A stretch of 64,000 nucleotides of DNA from Molossus alvarezi (taxonomy: Eukaryota; Chordata; Mammalia; Chiroptera; Molossidae): contig CM073905.1 of the NCBI GenBank assembly GCA_037176705.1, positions 31,032,986 through 31,096,985 of the forward strand, read 5' to 3'. This document shows positions 47,460 to 58,175 of the stretch, piece after piece. Positions within the stretch are counted from its first letter, which is position 1. Each line of letters begins with the position of its first letter. Both the position numbers and the translations under genes were made by a program. The notes under the pieces were generated by a model that worked only from the letters and a program-made list of their open reading frames with translations, was not told the DNA's origin and made no database searches.

Positions 47460-50400
47460 CCTGTGCCCCCACCCCAGCTTCTGCCCCTACTCTGGCCCCT
47501 GCCTCACCTGCACCCGCCCTGGCCACACTGCCCCAGCACCCCAGGCCTTGGACCCTACCCTGGCCCCTGCCCCAGCACCCTGGGCCTCGACCCCTGCCCT
47601 GGCCTCTGTGTCCAGGCCACCGGCCCCCCTCTGTTGACCACAAGTCCCTGCCCCAGCCTCCTGGGCCTTGGCCCCTATCGAGGCCACTGGCCTCCCTGTG
47701 TTGGCCATCGGCCCCTGCCTTGGCCCCCTGCCCCGGCCACCAGCCCCTGCCCCAGCCCCCTCAGCCTCGGCCTCTGCCCTGGCCCCCTGCCCCGGCCACC
47801 AGTCCCTGCCCCAGCCCCCTGGGCCTCAACCCTTGCCCTGGCCTTTGTGTCTAGGCGACCGCCTCCCTGTGTTGGCCATGGGCCTTGCCTTGGCCCCCCT
47901 GCCCCACCCCATGGGCCTCAGTTCCTGCCATCCTGTCCCAGCCACTGGCCCCTGCCTCAGTCCCATGGGCTTTGGTCCCTGCCCTGGCCTCCGTGTCCAG
48001 GCCACTGGCCCTGTGTTGGCCATCGGTCCCTGCCTTGGCCCCCCTGCCCAGACCACTGGACCCAGCCACCAGTTCCTGCCCTGGCCCCTGCCCCAGCCCA
48101 TGGACCTTGGCCCTTGTCCTGGCCCCCCTGACCCAGCCAGTGGCCCCTGCCATGGTCCCCTGGGCCTCGGCCTCTGCCTTGGCCCCCCTGCCCCGGCCAC
48201 CAGTCCCTGCCCCAGCCCCTCAGCCTCGGCCTCTGCCTTGGCCCCCCTGCCCCGGCCACCAGTCCCTGCCGCAGCCCCTCAGCCTCGGCCTCTGCCTTGG
48301 TCCCCTGCCCCGGCCACCAGCCCCTGCCCCAGCCCCCTCGGCCTATACCCTGGCCCCCTGCCCCGGCCACCAGTCCCTGCCCCAACCCCCTCAGCCTCGG
48401 CCTCTGCCCTGGCCCCCTGTCCCGGCCACCAGTCCCTGCCCCAGCCCCTCAGCCTCGGCCTCTGCCTTGGCCCCCCTGCCCCAGCCACCAGTCCCTGCCC
48501 CAGCCCCTCAGCCTCGGCCTCTGCCTTGGCCCCCTGCCTCGGCCACCAGTCCCTGCCCCAGCCCCCACAGCCTCGGCCTCTGCCTTGGTCCCCTGCCCCG
48601 GCTACCAGCCCCTGCCCCAGCACCCTCGGCCTATGCCCTGGCCCCCTGCCCCGGCCACCAGTCCCTGCCCCAGCCCCCTCAGTCTCGGCCTCTGCCTTGG
48701 TCCCCTGCCCTGGCCACCAGCCCCTGCCCCAGCCCCCTCAGCCTCGGCCTCTGCCCTGGCTCCCTGCCCCGGCCACCAGCCCCTGCCCCAGCCCCCTCAG
48801 CCTCGGCCTCTGCCTTGGTCCCCTGCCCCGGCCACCAGCCCCTGCCCCAGCCCCCTCAGCCTCGGCCTCTGCCCTGGCTCCCTGCCCCGGCCACCAGCCC
48901 CTGCCCCAGCCCCCTCAGCCTCGGCCTCTGCCTTGGTCCCCTGCCCCGGCCACCAGTCCCTGCCGCAGCCCCTCAGCCTCAGCCTCTGCCTTGGTCCCCT
49001 GCCCCAGCCACCAGCCCCTGCCCCAGCCCCCTAGGCCTATGCACTGGCCCCCTGCCCCGGCCACCAGTCCCTGCCCCAACCCCCTCAGCCTCGGCCTCTG
49101 CCCTGGCCCCCTGCCCCGGCCACCAGCCCCTGCCCCAGCCCCTCAGCCTCGGCTTCTGCCTTGGTCCCCTGCCCCGGCCACCAGTCCCTGCCCCAGCCCC
49201 CTAGGCCTCGGCCTCTGCCCTGGCCCCCTGCCCCGGCCACCAGCCCCTGCCCCAGCCCCCTCAGCCTCGGCCTCTGCCTTGGTCCCCTGCCCCGGCCACC
49301 AGCCCCTGCCCCAGCCCCCTAGGCCTCGGCCTCTGCCCTGGCCCCCTGCCCCGGCCACCAGCCCCTGCCCCAGCCCCCTCAGCCTCGGCCTCTGCCCTGG
49401 CCCCCTGCCCCGGCCACCAGCCCCTGCCCCAGCCCCCTCAGCCTCGGCCTCTGCCCTGGCTCCCTGCCCCGGCCACCAGCCCCTGCCCCAGCCCCCTCAG
49501 CCTCGGCCTCTGCCCTGGCTCCCTGCCCCGGCCACCAGCCCCTGCCCCAGCCCCCTCAGCCTCGGCCTCTGCCCTGGCCCCCTGCCCCGGCCACCAGCCC
49601 CTGCCCCAGCCCCCTCAGCCTCGGCCTCTGCCTTGGTCCCCTGCCCCGGCCACCAGCCCCTGCCCCAGCCCCCTCAGCCTCGGCCTCTGCCTTGGTCCCC
49701 TGCCCCGGCCACCAGCCCCTGCCCCAGCCCCTGCCCCAGCCCCCTCAGCCTCGGCCTCTGCCCTGGCTCCCTGCCCCGGCCACCAGCCCCTGCCCCAGCC
49801 CCCTCAGCCTCGGCCTCTGCCTTGGTCCCCTGCCCCGGCCACCAGCCCCTGCCCCAGCCCCTGCCCCAGCCCCCTCAGCCTCGGCCTCTGCCCTGGCTCC
49901 CTGCCCCGGCCACCAGCCCCTGCCCAGCCCCCTCAGCCTCGGCCTCTGCCCTGGCTCCCTGCCCCGGCCACCAGCCCCTGCCCCAGCCCCTCAGCCTCGG
50001 CCTCTGCCCTGGCTCCCTGTCCCGGCCACCAGCCCCTGCCCCAGCCCCCTCAGCCTCGGCCTCTGCCCTGGCTCCCTGCCCCGGCCACCAGCCCCTGCCC
50101 CAGCCCCCTCAGCCTCGGCCTCTGCCTTGGTCCCCTGCCCCGGCCACCAGCCCCTGCCCCAGCCCCCTCAGCCTCGGCCTCTGCCTTGGTCCCCTGCCCC
50201 GGCCACCAGTCCCTGCCCCAGCCCCTCAGTCTCGGCCTCTGCCCTGGACCCCTGCCCTGGCCACCAGTCCCTGCCCCAGCCCCCTGGGCCTCGGCCTCTG
50301 CCTTGGCCCCCCTGTCCCGGCCCCAGCCCCCTGGGCCTCAACCCCTGCTCTGGCCCATGTGTTCAAGTCACTGGCACCCCGTTCTGTTGGCCATTGGCCC

Positions 50401-51510
50401 CTGCCTTGGTCCCCCAGCCCCGGCCCTCTGGGCCTCGACCTCTGCCCTGGGCCCCCAGTCACCACCCCTGTCCCCAACTGCCCTGGTCCCCCTGCGCCAG
50501 CCACCAGTCCCTGCCCCAGCACCCTGGGCCTCAGCCCCTGCCCTGGCCCCCCTGCCCTGCCCCTGCCCCAAGGGCCCATGGACCTTGGCCTAGACCTTGT
50601 CCTGGCCACTGGCCTACCTCTTTTGGCCATCGGCCCCTGCCCTGGAACCCCAGCCCTGGCCACCTCCCCTGCCCCCCAGCCCTGGCCACTGGCCCCTGCC
50701 CCAGCCTCCTGGGCCTCAACCCCTGTCCTGGCCCCGTGTCCAGGCCACTGCCTCCCTGTGTTGGTCATCGTCCCCTGCCCTGGCCACCCTGCCCTGGTCC
50801 CCCTGCCCTGGTCCCGGTGTCCAGGCCACCGGGCCCCCTCTGTTGGCCATAAACCTCTGCCTTGAGCCCCTGCCCCAGCCCCCCTGACCCCCTGCCCTGG
50901 CCACCGGCCCCTGTTCCAGCCCTCCGAGCCTTGGCTTCTTCCCTGACCCCCTCGTCCAGGCCGCCAGCACCCCTGTGTTGGCCCCCGGCAATCCAGGCCC
51001 CAGCCTTTGCCCCCCACGCTGGGCCTTGGCCCATGCCTTTGCCCCCTGCCACTGGTCCCTGCCCTGGCCCCCTGTTCAAGCACCAGCCCCCCTGTGTTGG
51101 TCATGGTCCCCTGCCTTGGCCACCAGCCCCTGCCCTGGCAACCCGGGCCTCAGCCTCTGCCCTGACCACCCTGCCCCGGCCACTGGCCCCTGCCCTGACG
51201 CCCTTGTCCAGGCCACTGGCCCCTTCTGTTGTTCATCAGCCCCTGCCCTGGCCCACCTGCCCCGGCCACCAGCCGCCCCCTGACCCCCTTTTCCAGGTCA
51301 GTGGCGCCCTGGGCCCGGGCTTGGGCCCATGCCTTGGCCCCCCTGTTCTGGCCACTGGTCCCTGCTCTGCCCCCCTGTTTTGGCCATGGGCCCTGCTCTG
51401 GCACTCCTGGCCCCCTTGCCCCAGCCCCCTGGGTCCAGGCCCTTACCATGGCCTCCCTGGCACCCTGGACCCCGCCCCCACCCCCGCCCCCGCTGTTCTC
51501 AGCTGCCTTC
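47460..51510 (+). repeat. GC-rich minisatellite, 59-bp core unit, about 4 kb
   Basis: The core (about 48170-50340) repeats a C-rich unit whose landmarks are CCTCAGCCTCGGCCTCTGCC, a CTTGGTCCCCTG or CCTGGCCCCCTG variant, CCCCGGCCACCAGCCCCTGC and CCCAGCCCC. Period measured from successive AGCCTCGG sites at 49381, 49440, 49499 and 49558 is 59 bp. The two flanks are diverged and carry a longer unit with CCTGTGTTGGCCATCGGCCC. The minus strand is G-rich with many GGGG runs. Stop codons are rare in several frames, so long false ORFs arise. Confidence 0.98.
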
Positions 51511-51699
51511 CAACCCTGGTGAAGAAGGGAGCTCCCTAAGCTCTCCCCACTCTGCCCCTGTGATCCCTGCCTTCCCCTGCCCGGCTCTCAGCTGGCCCCC
51601 ATCGGGCAGCGCCTTCCTCCCCATCCTGTAGGCTGGAGCCCCACTCCAATCTGGGTGCTCCTTGGAAGCTGGGTCCCAGCCAGGTGACGTGCATCCTTA

Positions 51700-51770
51700 C
51701 AACTGCGCCCCCAGCATCCAGCAGGTGCCTGGCAAACCAGAGGCGCTCAGTAAATGTCTCTTCATGAATG
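51700..51770 (+). repeat. Probable L2 3' end
   Basis: AGGTGCCTGGCAAACCAGAG followed by GCGCTCAGTAAATGTCTCTT resembles the terminal part of L2. Confidence 0.5.
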
Positions 51771-52184
51771 ATGAAGGTTAAGTGGGCACAGGTGGGCCAT
51801 GAGGGAGTCCATCAGGCCCCCCAAATCCCTGAGAGCCAGCATGGATTCCGGAAGGAGCAAGTGTATTTTGCATGGCCCTCACCACCAGACTTGGGCTCCT
51901 TGGAACCAGGGCTCAAGCAGTCCCGACCACCCTGTGCGGGGGCCTGTGCTGGGGTTCCACTTTCTCCAGAGCCAGGTCATGGAGGCTGGACCTCCCCAAG
52001 GATATCAGGCCCGTTTCTCTGTCCCCAGTTTCCTCCCCCTTCCCCTCTGAGGGTGTCTCTTGACTCCCTGGTCTATGCGACTGTCCTCCACGTCCCCACC
52101 CCCTGTGACCTCTTGCTTAGCAGAGAAGGCTGCAAGCTGGACCCCACAGCCCTACAGGTGAGGCAAGGACCAGACAGAAACTCC

Positions 52185-52695
52185 GTATATATTAGCAGTC
52201 ACTCCCGACCCCCTGCCCCCAGCCCCTGGCAACCACTGATCTACTCTGCATCTGTGGATTTGCCTGGCCTTGTGTGTTGAGCTTCTATTTTTTAACTTGG
52301 CACAAAGTGTGTAAGGTTTATCCATATTGTAGCATGTGTCAGCACTTGATTCCTTTTCATGGCCAAATAATATTCCCTTGTGTGGATAACTGCAGTGTGT
52401 GCACCCATTCACGGACATGAGGGTTGGTTCTACCTTTCCGCTATTGTGACGCGTGCTGATGGGAACATTCGTTCACAGGTGTTTGTGTCTTCATTTCTCT
52501 TGGGTGTATACTGAGGAGTGGGATTTCTGGGTGGTGTGGTAAACATCCTTTGTTGAATCCACCCAAGAGCCACCAAGCCGTTCCCCCGCAGTGGCCGCAC
52601 CATCGTACGTCCCCACGCTGATGAGCTTCTAGTTCCACCTCAGTCTCTGACCGACACGCATTCTCTGTTGTGTTCTTCATGATACTCATCAAAGT
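52185..52695 (-). mobile_element. L1 3'-UTR fragment (L1M-type)
   Basis: CCCCTGGCAACCACTGATCT, TTTATCCATATTGTAGCATG, CCTTTTCATGGCCAAATAAT, CTTGGGTGTATACTGAGGAG in antisense L1 order. Confidence 0.85.
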
Positions 52696-54004
52696 TAAAA
52701 ACGTTTTAACTCAAATAACATTACACAAGTCATCCCTGTTGGGAAAGTTCAAGGCCAGACAAGCACAAATAAGGGGCGAGAGGAGAACAGTCCTGTAATA
52801 GTAACATCTGGACACGGTACGGTTTCCTGTGTCGTAAGTCGGTGTGAACGTGTGTATCGATTCGAGCTTGGCTACAGCGGAGACCTCGGAGCCCGGTGGT
52901 TTCCCACGCGCTGGTGCCGAGAGCGGTTTTCTGGGGCCCACGGTGTCGCAAGGACTTGTTGAGGCTGTGTAGTATTCTGTCTTCGGGAGGTACCGGGATG
53001 ATTCCAACCAGTTTCTTTCTTTTTTATCACTCGGAACAGACAACGAAGGTTCCTTTTATCTGATTTTCTTTGTCCCCTTGTCTCGGTTCCTCGGGGTTCG
53101 TTACTAGGGATCTCGTTTCTGTTCAAAGCCCACGGCTCGGCCCCATCCACTGCAGACATAACGAGAGGTGCGGTCACCCCGTGTTTCCTAGGAGCTGTAT
53201 GTGGAATGGAATTTGCTAGTAGCCACATCAAAAAAGTGAAATGAATTCCAATCCTATTTTAACCCATTCTATATCAAAAACGATTCCAACCTACAACCAG
53301 TATCAGCTTTATGGAGACCGTTGACATTCATTTCACGTTAAGTCTGGGCGTCCGTGTGTGTGTGACACTCCGGCTCACCTCAGCGGGGACTTGCCACCTT
53401 TCAAGGGCTGAGTGGCCACATGTGGCTGGTGGCCCCCTATAGGGCGGTGCAGGCGTATAATGTTTTTGTTTACACTTTGGATACAAAGTGATGTCACCCC
53501 CCAACACACACACATCGAAGACTGGGTCGATGAAACTCCCCCAGCCTCCTGCAAGGGTGTGCATGTCCCTCAGGTTGAAATCTGAAACCGAGATAAGGAG
53601 GTTGAGATGCCAGGCACTGGAGCAGCTGTGCCGCTGTCGCCCGTTCCCATGGCAACTGTGACCTCATGGGGGCCTGGAGAAAGGGCTGGGCGGGGAGCAG
53701 GGGAACTGGGAAAGTTTCCTTCCCAGGAATCCTGGAGGCCAACAACAGACAGGGCCTTTCACGGTCCTGGGTGTGTGACTCGGGCACACGTGTATCAGGT
53801 TCCCGCGGGCCAGACCCTGCGGGGGTCCAGGGTCAGCCCAGGCGTCCAGAGCTGAGGACGTGGAGCTCAGCTAAGGGCTGAGCGCTCAGCTCTGGGAATT
53901 TGGGTGCTGAAAAGAGGGGACCGGAGGTGGGAGGTTGGCACCTGTGAGTGTGTGTGCACTTTGGATGCAATGAGCTGGAGACTTCGTTAGAGAGACCTGG
54001 TTTA

Positions 54005-54200
54005 TGGTGATTTCTAGTTTATACAGCTCTTCCTGTCTGTGCAACCTTGGGCGAGTCCCAGGGTTCCCATCTCTAGAATGGAGATTACTCTGTACCTGCC
54101 TGTTAGGATTGCCCAGGGGGTTATGTAAGGCAAGGCTTATCAAGGGCAGAGCTGAGCCTAGTGCCCAGGACACAGTACACGCTAATTAATGCTGACAATG
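54005..54200 (-). repeat. MIR SINE fragment
   Basis: TGTGCAACCTTGGGCGAGTC, CCCATCTCTAGAATGGAGAT, GTTATGTAAGGCAAGGCTTA in antisense MIR order. Confidence 0.75.
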
Positions 54201-54235
54201 TGGGTGTCATGATTATGCATGTAATTTATGTTTCT

Positions 54236-54505
54236 GATGGTGTTATTGACATGTAGCTCACATACCATGCATTTCACCCATTGAAAGTGTACTCGGCAGT
54301 TTTTAGTAGAGTCACAGGGTTGTGTAACCATCACTACAATCTAATTTTAGAACATTTTCATCCTCCCAAAGAAGCTCCGTGCCTATTCGCAGTGACTCCC
54401 CTTTGTCCTTCCCTAGACCACCGCTGGTCTACTTCCGTCTCTGTGGAGTTGCCTGTCTGAGCTTTTCATATAAGTGGAATCATGCAGAACGTGGCTTTGC
54501 GACAG
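54236..54505 (-). mobile_element. L1 3'-UTR fragment (L1M-type)
   Basis: TCACATACCATGCATTTCAC, AACCATCACTACAATCTAAT, TTTTAGAACATTTTCATCCT and GCTTTTCATATAAGTGGAAT in antisense L1 order. Confidence 0.87.
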
Positions 54506-54719
54506 GCCTCTCATTTAGGGTGTGATTTCCACATAATTCGTCTTTAACGAGGCTGTTGAGGAGCACGTGTTTGGCTGTAACTTCTGACCATGATTTCTCA
54601 GGTGAGACCCAGGTACTGGTTCAGCAGATCTAATCCGATCACCCAAAAGAAGGCGTGTGGGTGTCAATAAAAAAGTAAAGTAAAATAAAAGTAGAACAAA
54701 ACCACACATATTCTGCCAG

Positions 54720-54920
54720 ACAAACTGAGTTCAAATCCTGGGTCTGACTCTTTCCAGTTTAGTGACCCAAGGAAGTTACCCATCCCCTCTGAGCCTCAAT
54801 TTGCTCTTCTGTAAAATGGGGACAGTCTGTCCATCATAGGGTCATGGAAAGGGTTGAATAACACCTGTGCCTGGGACATGGCCCGTAGTCAGTGGATGAT
54901 TCATCAGTAACAATATTTTT
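54720..54920 (-). repeat. MIR SINE, nearly complete
   Basis: GTTCAAATCCTGGGTCTGAC, TCTGAGCCTCAATTTGCTCT, TCTGTAAAATGGGGACAGTC in antisense MIR order. Confidence 0.88.
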
Positions 54921-55240
54921 GTGATCTCTTGACTGTCCCATATGGGACCATATTGTGTGCTTAAAATATTCATTACATGACTAATAAATATACATGTGTA
55001 TAAGAAAAAAATTGGAAAATATACATGAATTAAAGCAAAACAAACACAGTCTTTAATCCCAGTATTAAGAGATAGTTGCTATTATTTTGGGAAAACAAGT
55101 TTAGTTTTCTTTTGATATTTATGTACATTTGTGTATATTTATATATTTTCCCCAACATGCTGCTTCTGTAGCAAGCGGTTTTTAGACATATGTGGAACAC
55201 ATTTCCATTTCGATATATACAACTGTATCTGTTTTTAAAT

Positions 55241-55888
55241 AGATTTTTTTTAAACATTTCCTGTTACAGTTGACATTCAATATCATTTATATTAGTATGA
55301 GGTGTACCTCATAGTGATTAGACATTTATGTAACTTACAAAGTGATCACCCTGATATTTCTGGTTCCCACCTGACACCATTTGTCATTATTACACTATTA
55401 TTAACTATATTCCCTGTGCTGAACTTGACATCCCTGTGACTGTTTGGTAACTACTCATGTGTACTTCTTACTCCCTTCACCCTCTTCACCAGCCTCCTTA
55501 TTCGTCCTCCCCTCTGGCAGGTTTCTGTCCGTTCTCTGTATCTACGACTTTGTTTCTGTATTTTGTTTTTTAGAGTCCACCGATACGTGAAATCATGTGC
55601 TATTCGCCTTTTCTATGTGTCTGTTCTTATGCCAGTACCATGCCATTTTGATTACTGTAGCCTCGTAGTGTAATTTGGTGTCAGGTAACATGATACCGTC
55701 CACTTGGTTCGTCCTTTTCAAGATTGCTGTGCGTGATTCCGGATCTTTTGTGGTTCCATATAAATTTGGGGATTATTTTTTTCTAGTTCTGTGAAAAATG
55801 CTATTGGTATTTTGATAAGGGTTGCATCGAATCTGTAGACTGCTTTGGGTAGTATTGACATTTTAATGATGTTAATTTTTCCTGTCCA
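55241..55888 (-). mobile_element. L1 3' UTR plus ORF2 C-terminal part, antisense
   Basis: Starts with a poly-T, then the L1 3' UTR (GAGGTGTACCTCATAGTGAT, GTTCCCACCTGACACC), then a jump into ORF2 near CAGTACCATGCCATTTTGAT and GTATTTTGATAAGGGTTGCA. The minus strand encodes the ORF2 stretch around 'RINIIKM'. ORF2 is broken and internally deleted. Confidence 0.85.
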
Positions 55889-56045
55889 TAAGTAATCAGA
55901 AAGAGAATTCAGGAACGTAATTTCATTTACAATTGCATTAGAAACTACTTAGGAATAATTTAATCAAGGAGGCAAAAGACCTGTACTCAGAAAATTGTAG
56001 GACATTGAAGAAAAAAAAAATGAACATACAAATTAATGGAAGGAT
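55889..56045 (+). mobile_element. Inverted L1 ORF2 segment
   Basis: CATTTACAATTGCATTAGAA, CTACTTAGGAATAATTTAAT, CAAGGAGGCAAAAGACCTGT: sense ORF2 sequence lying just upstream, in the L1, of where the adjoining antisense segment begins. See findings. Confidence 0.8.
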
Positions 56046-56720
56046 ATACTCTAGCTTCTTTTTTTGAGGTTCATTTCCATTTGCATGAAATATCTTTTTT
56101 CCTTACTTTCAGTCTGTGTGTGTCTTTTGATCTGAAGTAGGTCTCTCGCACAGTATATGCACAGGTCGTGTTTTTTTGTCTTTTTCTTAAATCCATTCAG
56201 CCACCCCATGACTTTTACTTTTTTAATGTTTTGATTTTTCGAAGACAGAGATAGAAACATCAATGTGAAAGAGAAACATGATCGGCTGCTTCCTGCACAC
56301 TACCCACTGGGGATCAAGCCCAAAACCCCGGGCATGTGCCCTGACTGGGAATCCAGCTGGGGCCTCTCAGTCCATGGGATGACGCTCAGTTCACTGAGCC
56401 ACACAGGCCAGGCCACCCTATGGCTTTTGATTGGAGCATTTAGTTTATTTACATTTAAAGCAATTATTTATAGGTATGTAGTTATTGCTATTTTGTTGTT
56501 TCCTGGCTGTTTTTGTAGTTCTTTTCTGTTTCTTTCTTGTCCTCCCACGCTCTCCTCTTGTATGTTGGTGACTTTTCGGGGTTGTGTTGGACTCCTTTCT
56601 CTTTGTTTCTTGTATGTCCCTGATGGATGTTTGGTTTGTGGTTATGATGTACTGCATACATACCGAGCGATGTGTCTAGCAGTCTGATTTAAATTGATGG
56701 TTGCTTAAGTGTGAACATAT
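56046..56720 (-). pseudogene. L1 ORF2 N-terminal (endonuclease) remnant, split by a SINE
   Basis: The minus strand encodes the start of the L1 endonuclease domain: IALNVNKLNAPIK from about 56470 and, further on, the DTHRLK/KGWKKIFHANG-type region in a damaged frame at 56051-56160. A SINE interrupts it at 56221-56411. Most of ORF2 is missing. Confidence 0.75.
56221..56411 (-). mobile_element. Bat tRNA-SINE (diverged subfamily) inside L1 ORF2
   Basis: Antisense: GATAGAAACATCAATGTGAA, GATCGGCTGCTTCCTGCACA, GGGGATCAAGCCC and CTGAGCCACACAGGCCAGG. Target duplications GCCACCCCATGACTTTTACTT (56200-56220) and a 56412-56432 copy with a few mismatches. Confidence 0.88.
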
Positions 56721-56954
56721 TCTAAGATCACTGCAATTTACACCTCACCCACTCCATGTTCATGTCTTTGTCGTTTTTATCTTTTTCTTTCTACTTAAAG
56801 GAAGTCCCTTTAATATTTCCTGTAATACTGGTTTAATGGTGATCAGTTCCTTTAACTTTTTCTTTTTAGTTAATTTCTTTTTTATTATTATTATGTGTTG
56901 GTTTCTGGTTTTCCCTTAGCTTTTTCTTGTCTGGGAAACTCTTATCTCCTCTTT

Positions 56955-57192
56955 TATTTTATTTTATTTTTTTTATCCTCACCTGAAGACATTTTTGTTT
57001 TTTGTTCAGATAGAGTGGGAGGGGGAGAGAGAGAGAGAGAAACATCGACGTAAAAGGGACACATCAAGTGGTTGCCACTTGCATGACCCAACCAGGGCCG
57101 GGGACAAACTGCAACCGAGGTACATGCCCTTAGTGGGAACCGAACCCGGGTCTCTCTGGACTGCAGGCCGATGCTCTAACCGCTGAGCCAAA
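56955..57192 (-). mobile_element. VES-type bat SINE inside L1 ORF1
   Basis: Antisense: TTATCCTCACCTGAAGACAT, GAGAGAGAAACATCGACGTA, CTGAGCCAAACAG. The last few bases of the head (GGCCAGGG) are missing or replaced at the L1 junction. Confidence 0.9.
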
Positions 57193-57794
57193 CAGATTTT
57201 GTGTCAATCCCATCTGGCCTGAGCTGTTGGAAGCAGCTCAAGCCAAAAGAAAGTTTCTGTTGAGAAATTGGTTAATAGCCTTATGGGAGCTCCTTATATG
57301 TAACTAACTGCTTTTCTCTTGCTACTTTAAGATGCCTTCTTTTTCTTTAACATTTGGCATTTTAATTATGATGTGTCTTTCGATCCCCCTTGTTTGGGAC
57401 TCTCTGCGCTTCCTAGACTTGTGTGTCTGTTTCCTTCATTGTGTTAGGGAAGTTTTCAGTCATTATTTCTCCAAATAAGTTCTCAATCCTTTTCTCTCAT
57501 CTCCTTCTGGTTCCCCTATAACATGAATGTTGTTGTTTGATGTTGTCCCTTAATTATCCTCATTTTCCTAATTCTTTTTTCTTTTATCACTGTTCTGACT
57601 GTGTATGTGCCACCACCTTGTCTTCCAAATTGCTAATTCTGCCCTCTGCTTCATCTAGTCTGCCGTTGATTCCCTCCAATATGTTCTTGATTTCTGACCG
57701 GTTCTTTTTTATGGTTTCTCTCTCTTCGTTGAAGTTCTCGCCAAATTCATCTGTTCTCCCCCTAAGTATATTGTGCATCCTATAACTGGTGTTT

Positions 57795-58047
57795 GTTGTT
57801 CGTTTTGCTTATTTGTTAATCCTCATCTGAGGATATTTTTCCATTGATTTTTAGAGAGAGTGAAAGGTTTGGAGGGTGAGAGAGAGAGAAACACTGATGC
57901 AAGAGAGACACATCGATTGGTTGCCTTTCACGCAACCCCAACTGAGGCCAGGGATCAAACCTGCAACCCAGGTATGTGCCCTTGACTGGGAATTAAACCA
58001 GCAGGTCTGCAAGCTGATGCTCTAACCACTGGGAAAACCAGCCAAGG
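57795..58047 (-). mobile_element. Bat SINE inside L1 ORF1
   Basis: Antisense: AATCCTCATCTGAGGATATT, CACATCGATTGGTTGCC, ending AAAACCAGCCAAGG. Target duplications CTATAACTGGTGTTT (57780-57794) and CTATAACCAGTGTTT (58048-58062). Confidence 0.93.
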
Positions 58048-58175
58048 CTATAACCAGTGTTTTGAACTCTGTGTCTGGTAGATTGTCTCCATTTTTAGTT
58101 TTTGGTGTTTTTGTTCCTATTTTTTTCATTTGGGGCGTGTGGGTTTTATTTTGTTTTGTTTTGTCCCATTTGGCT

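Larger units (their letters stand above)
56750..58175 (-). pseudogene. L1 ORF1 remnant, split by two SINEs
   Basis: Minus-strand pieces match the L1 ORF1 protein (RNA-binding chaperone) in order. A start near 58173 is followed by MGQNKTKQNK; then the coiled coil (EGINGRLDEAEGRISNLEDK at about 57587-57690). Then come the RRM region near 57500, the KMPNVK region near 57350 and the C-terminal domain (TYKELPIRLLTNFSTETF near 57280). The end (ITIKPVLQEILKG) is near 56820. Frames are broken repeatedly and SINEs sit at 56955-57192 and 57795-58047. Confidence 0.82.

Noticed and set aside
47885..49204. 439-codon + ORF
   Set aside because: Another frame of the same repeat array.
47668..50865. 1065-codon + ORF as a real Pro-rich protein gene
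   Set aside because: It is wholly made of the 59-bp tandem repeat, alternative frames are also open for hundreds of codons, and it lies inside TESC intron 1 with no recognisable domain.
50226..51104. 292-codon minus-strand ORF (Gly/Gln-rich)
   Set aside because: Antisense shadow of the same minisatellite.
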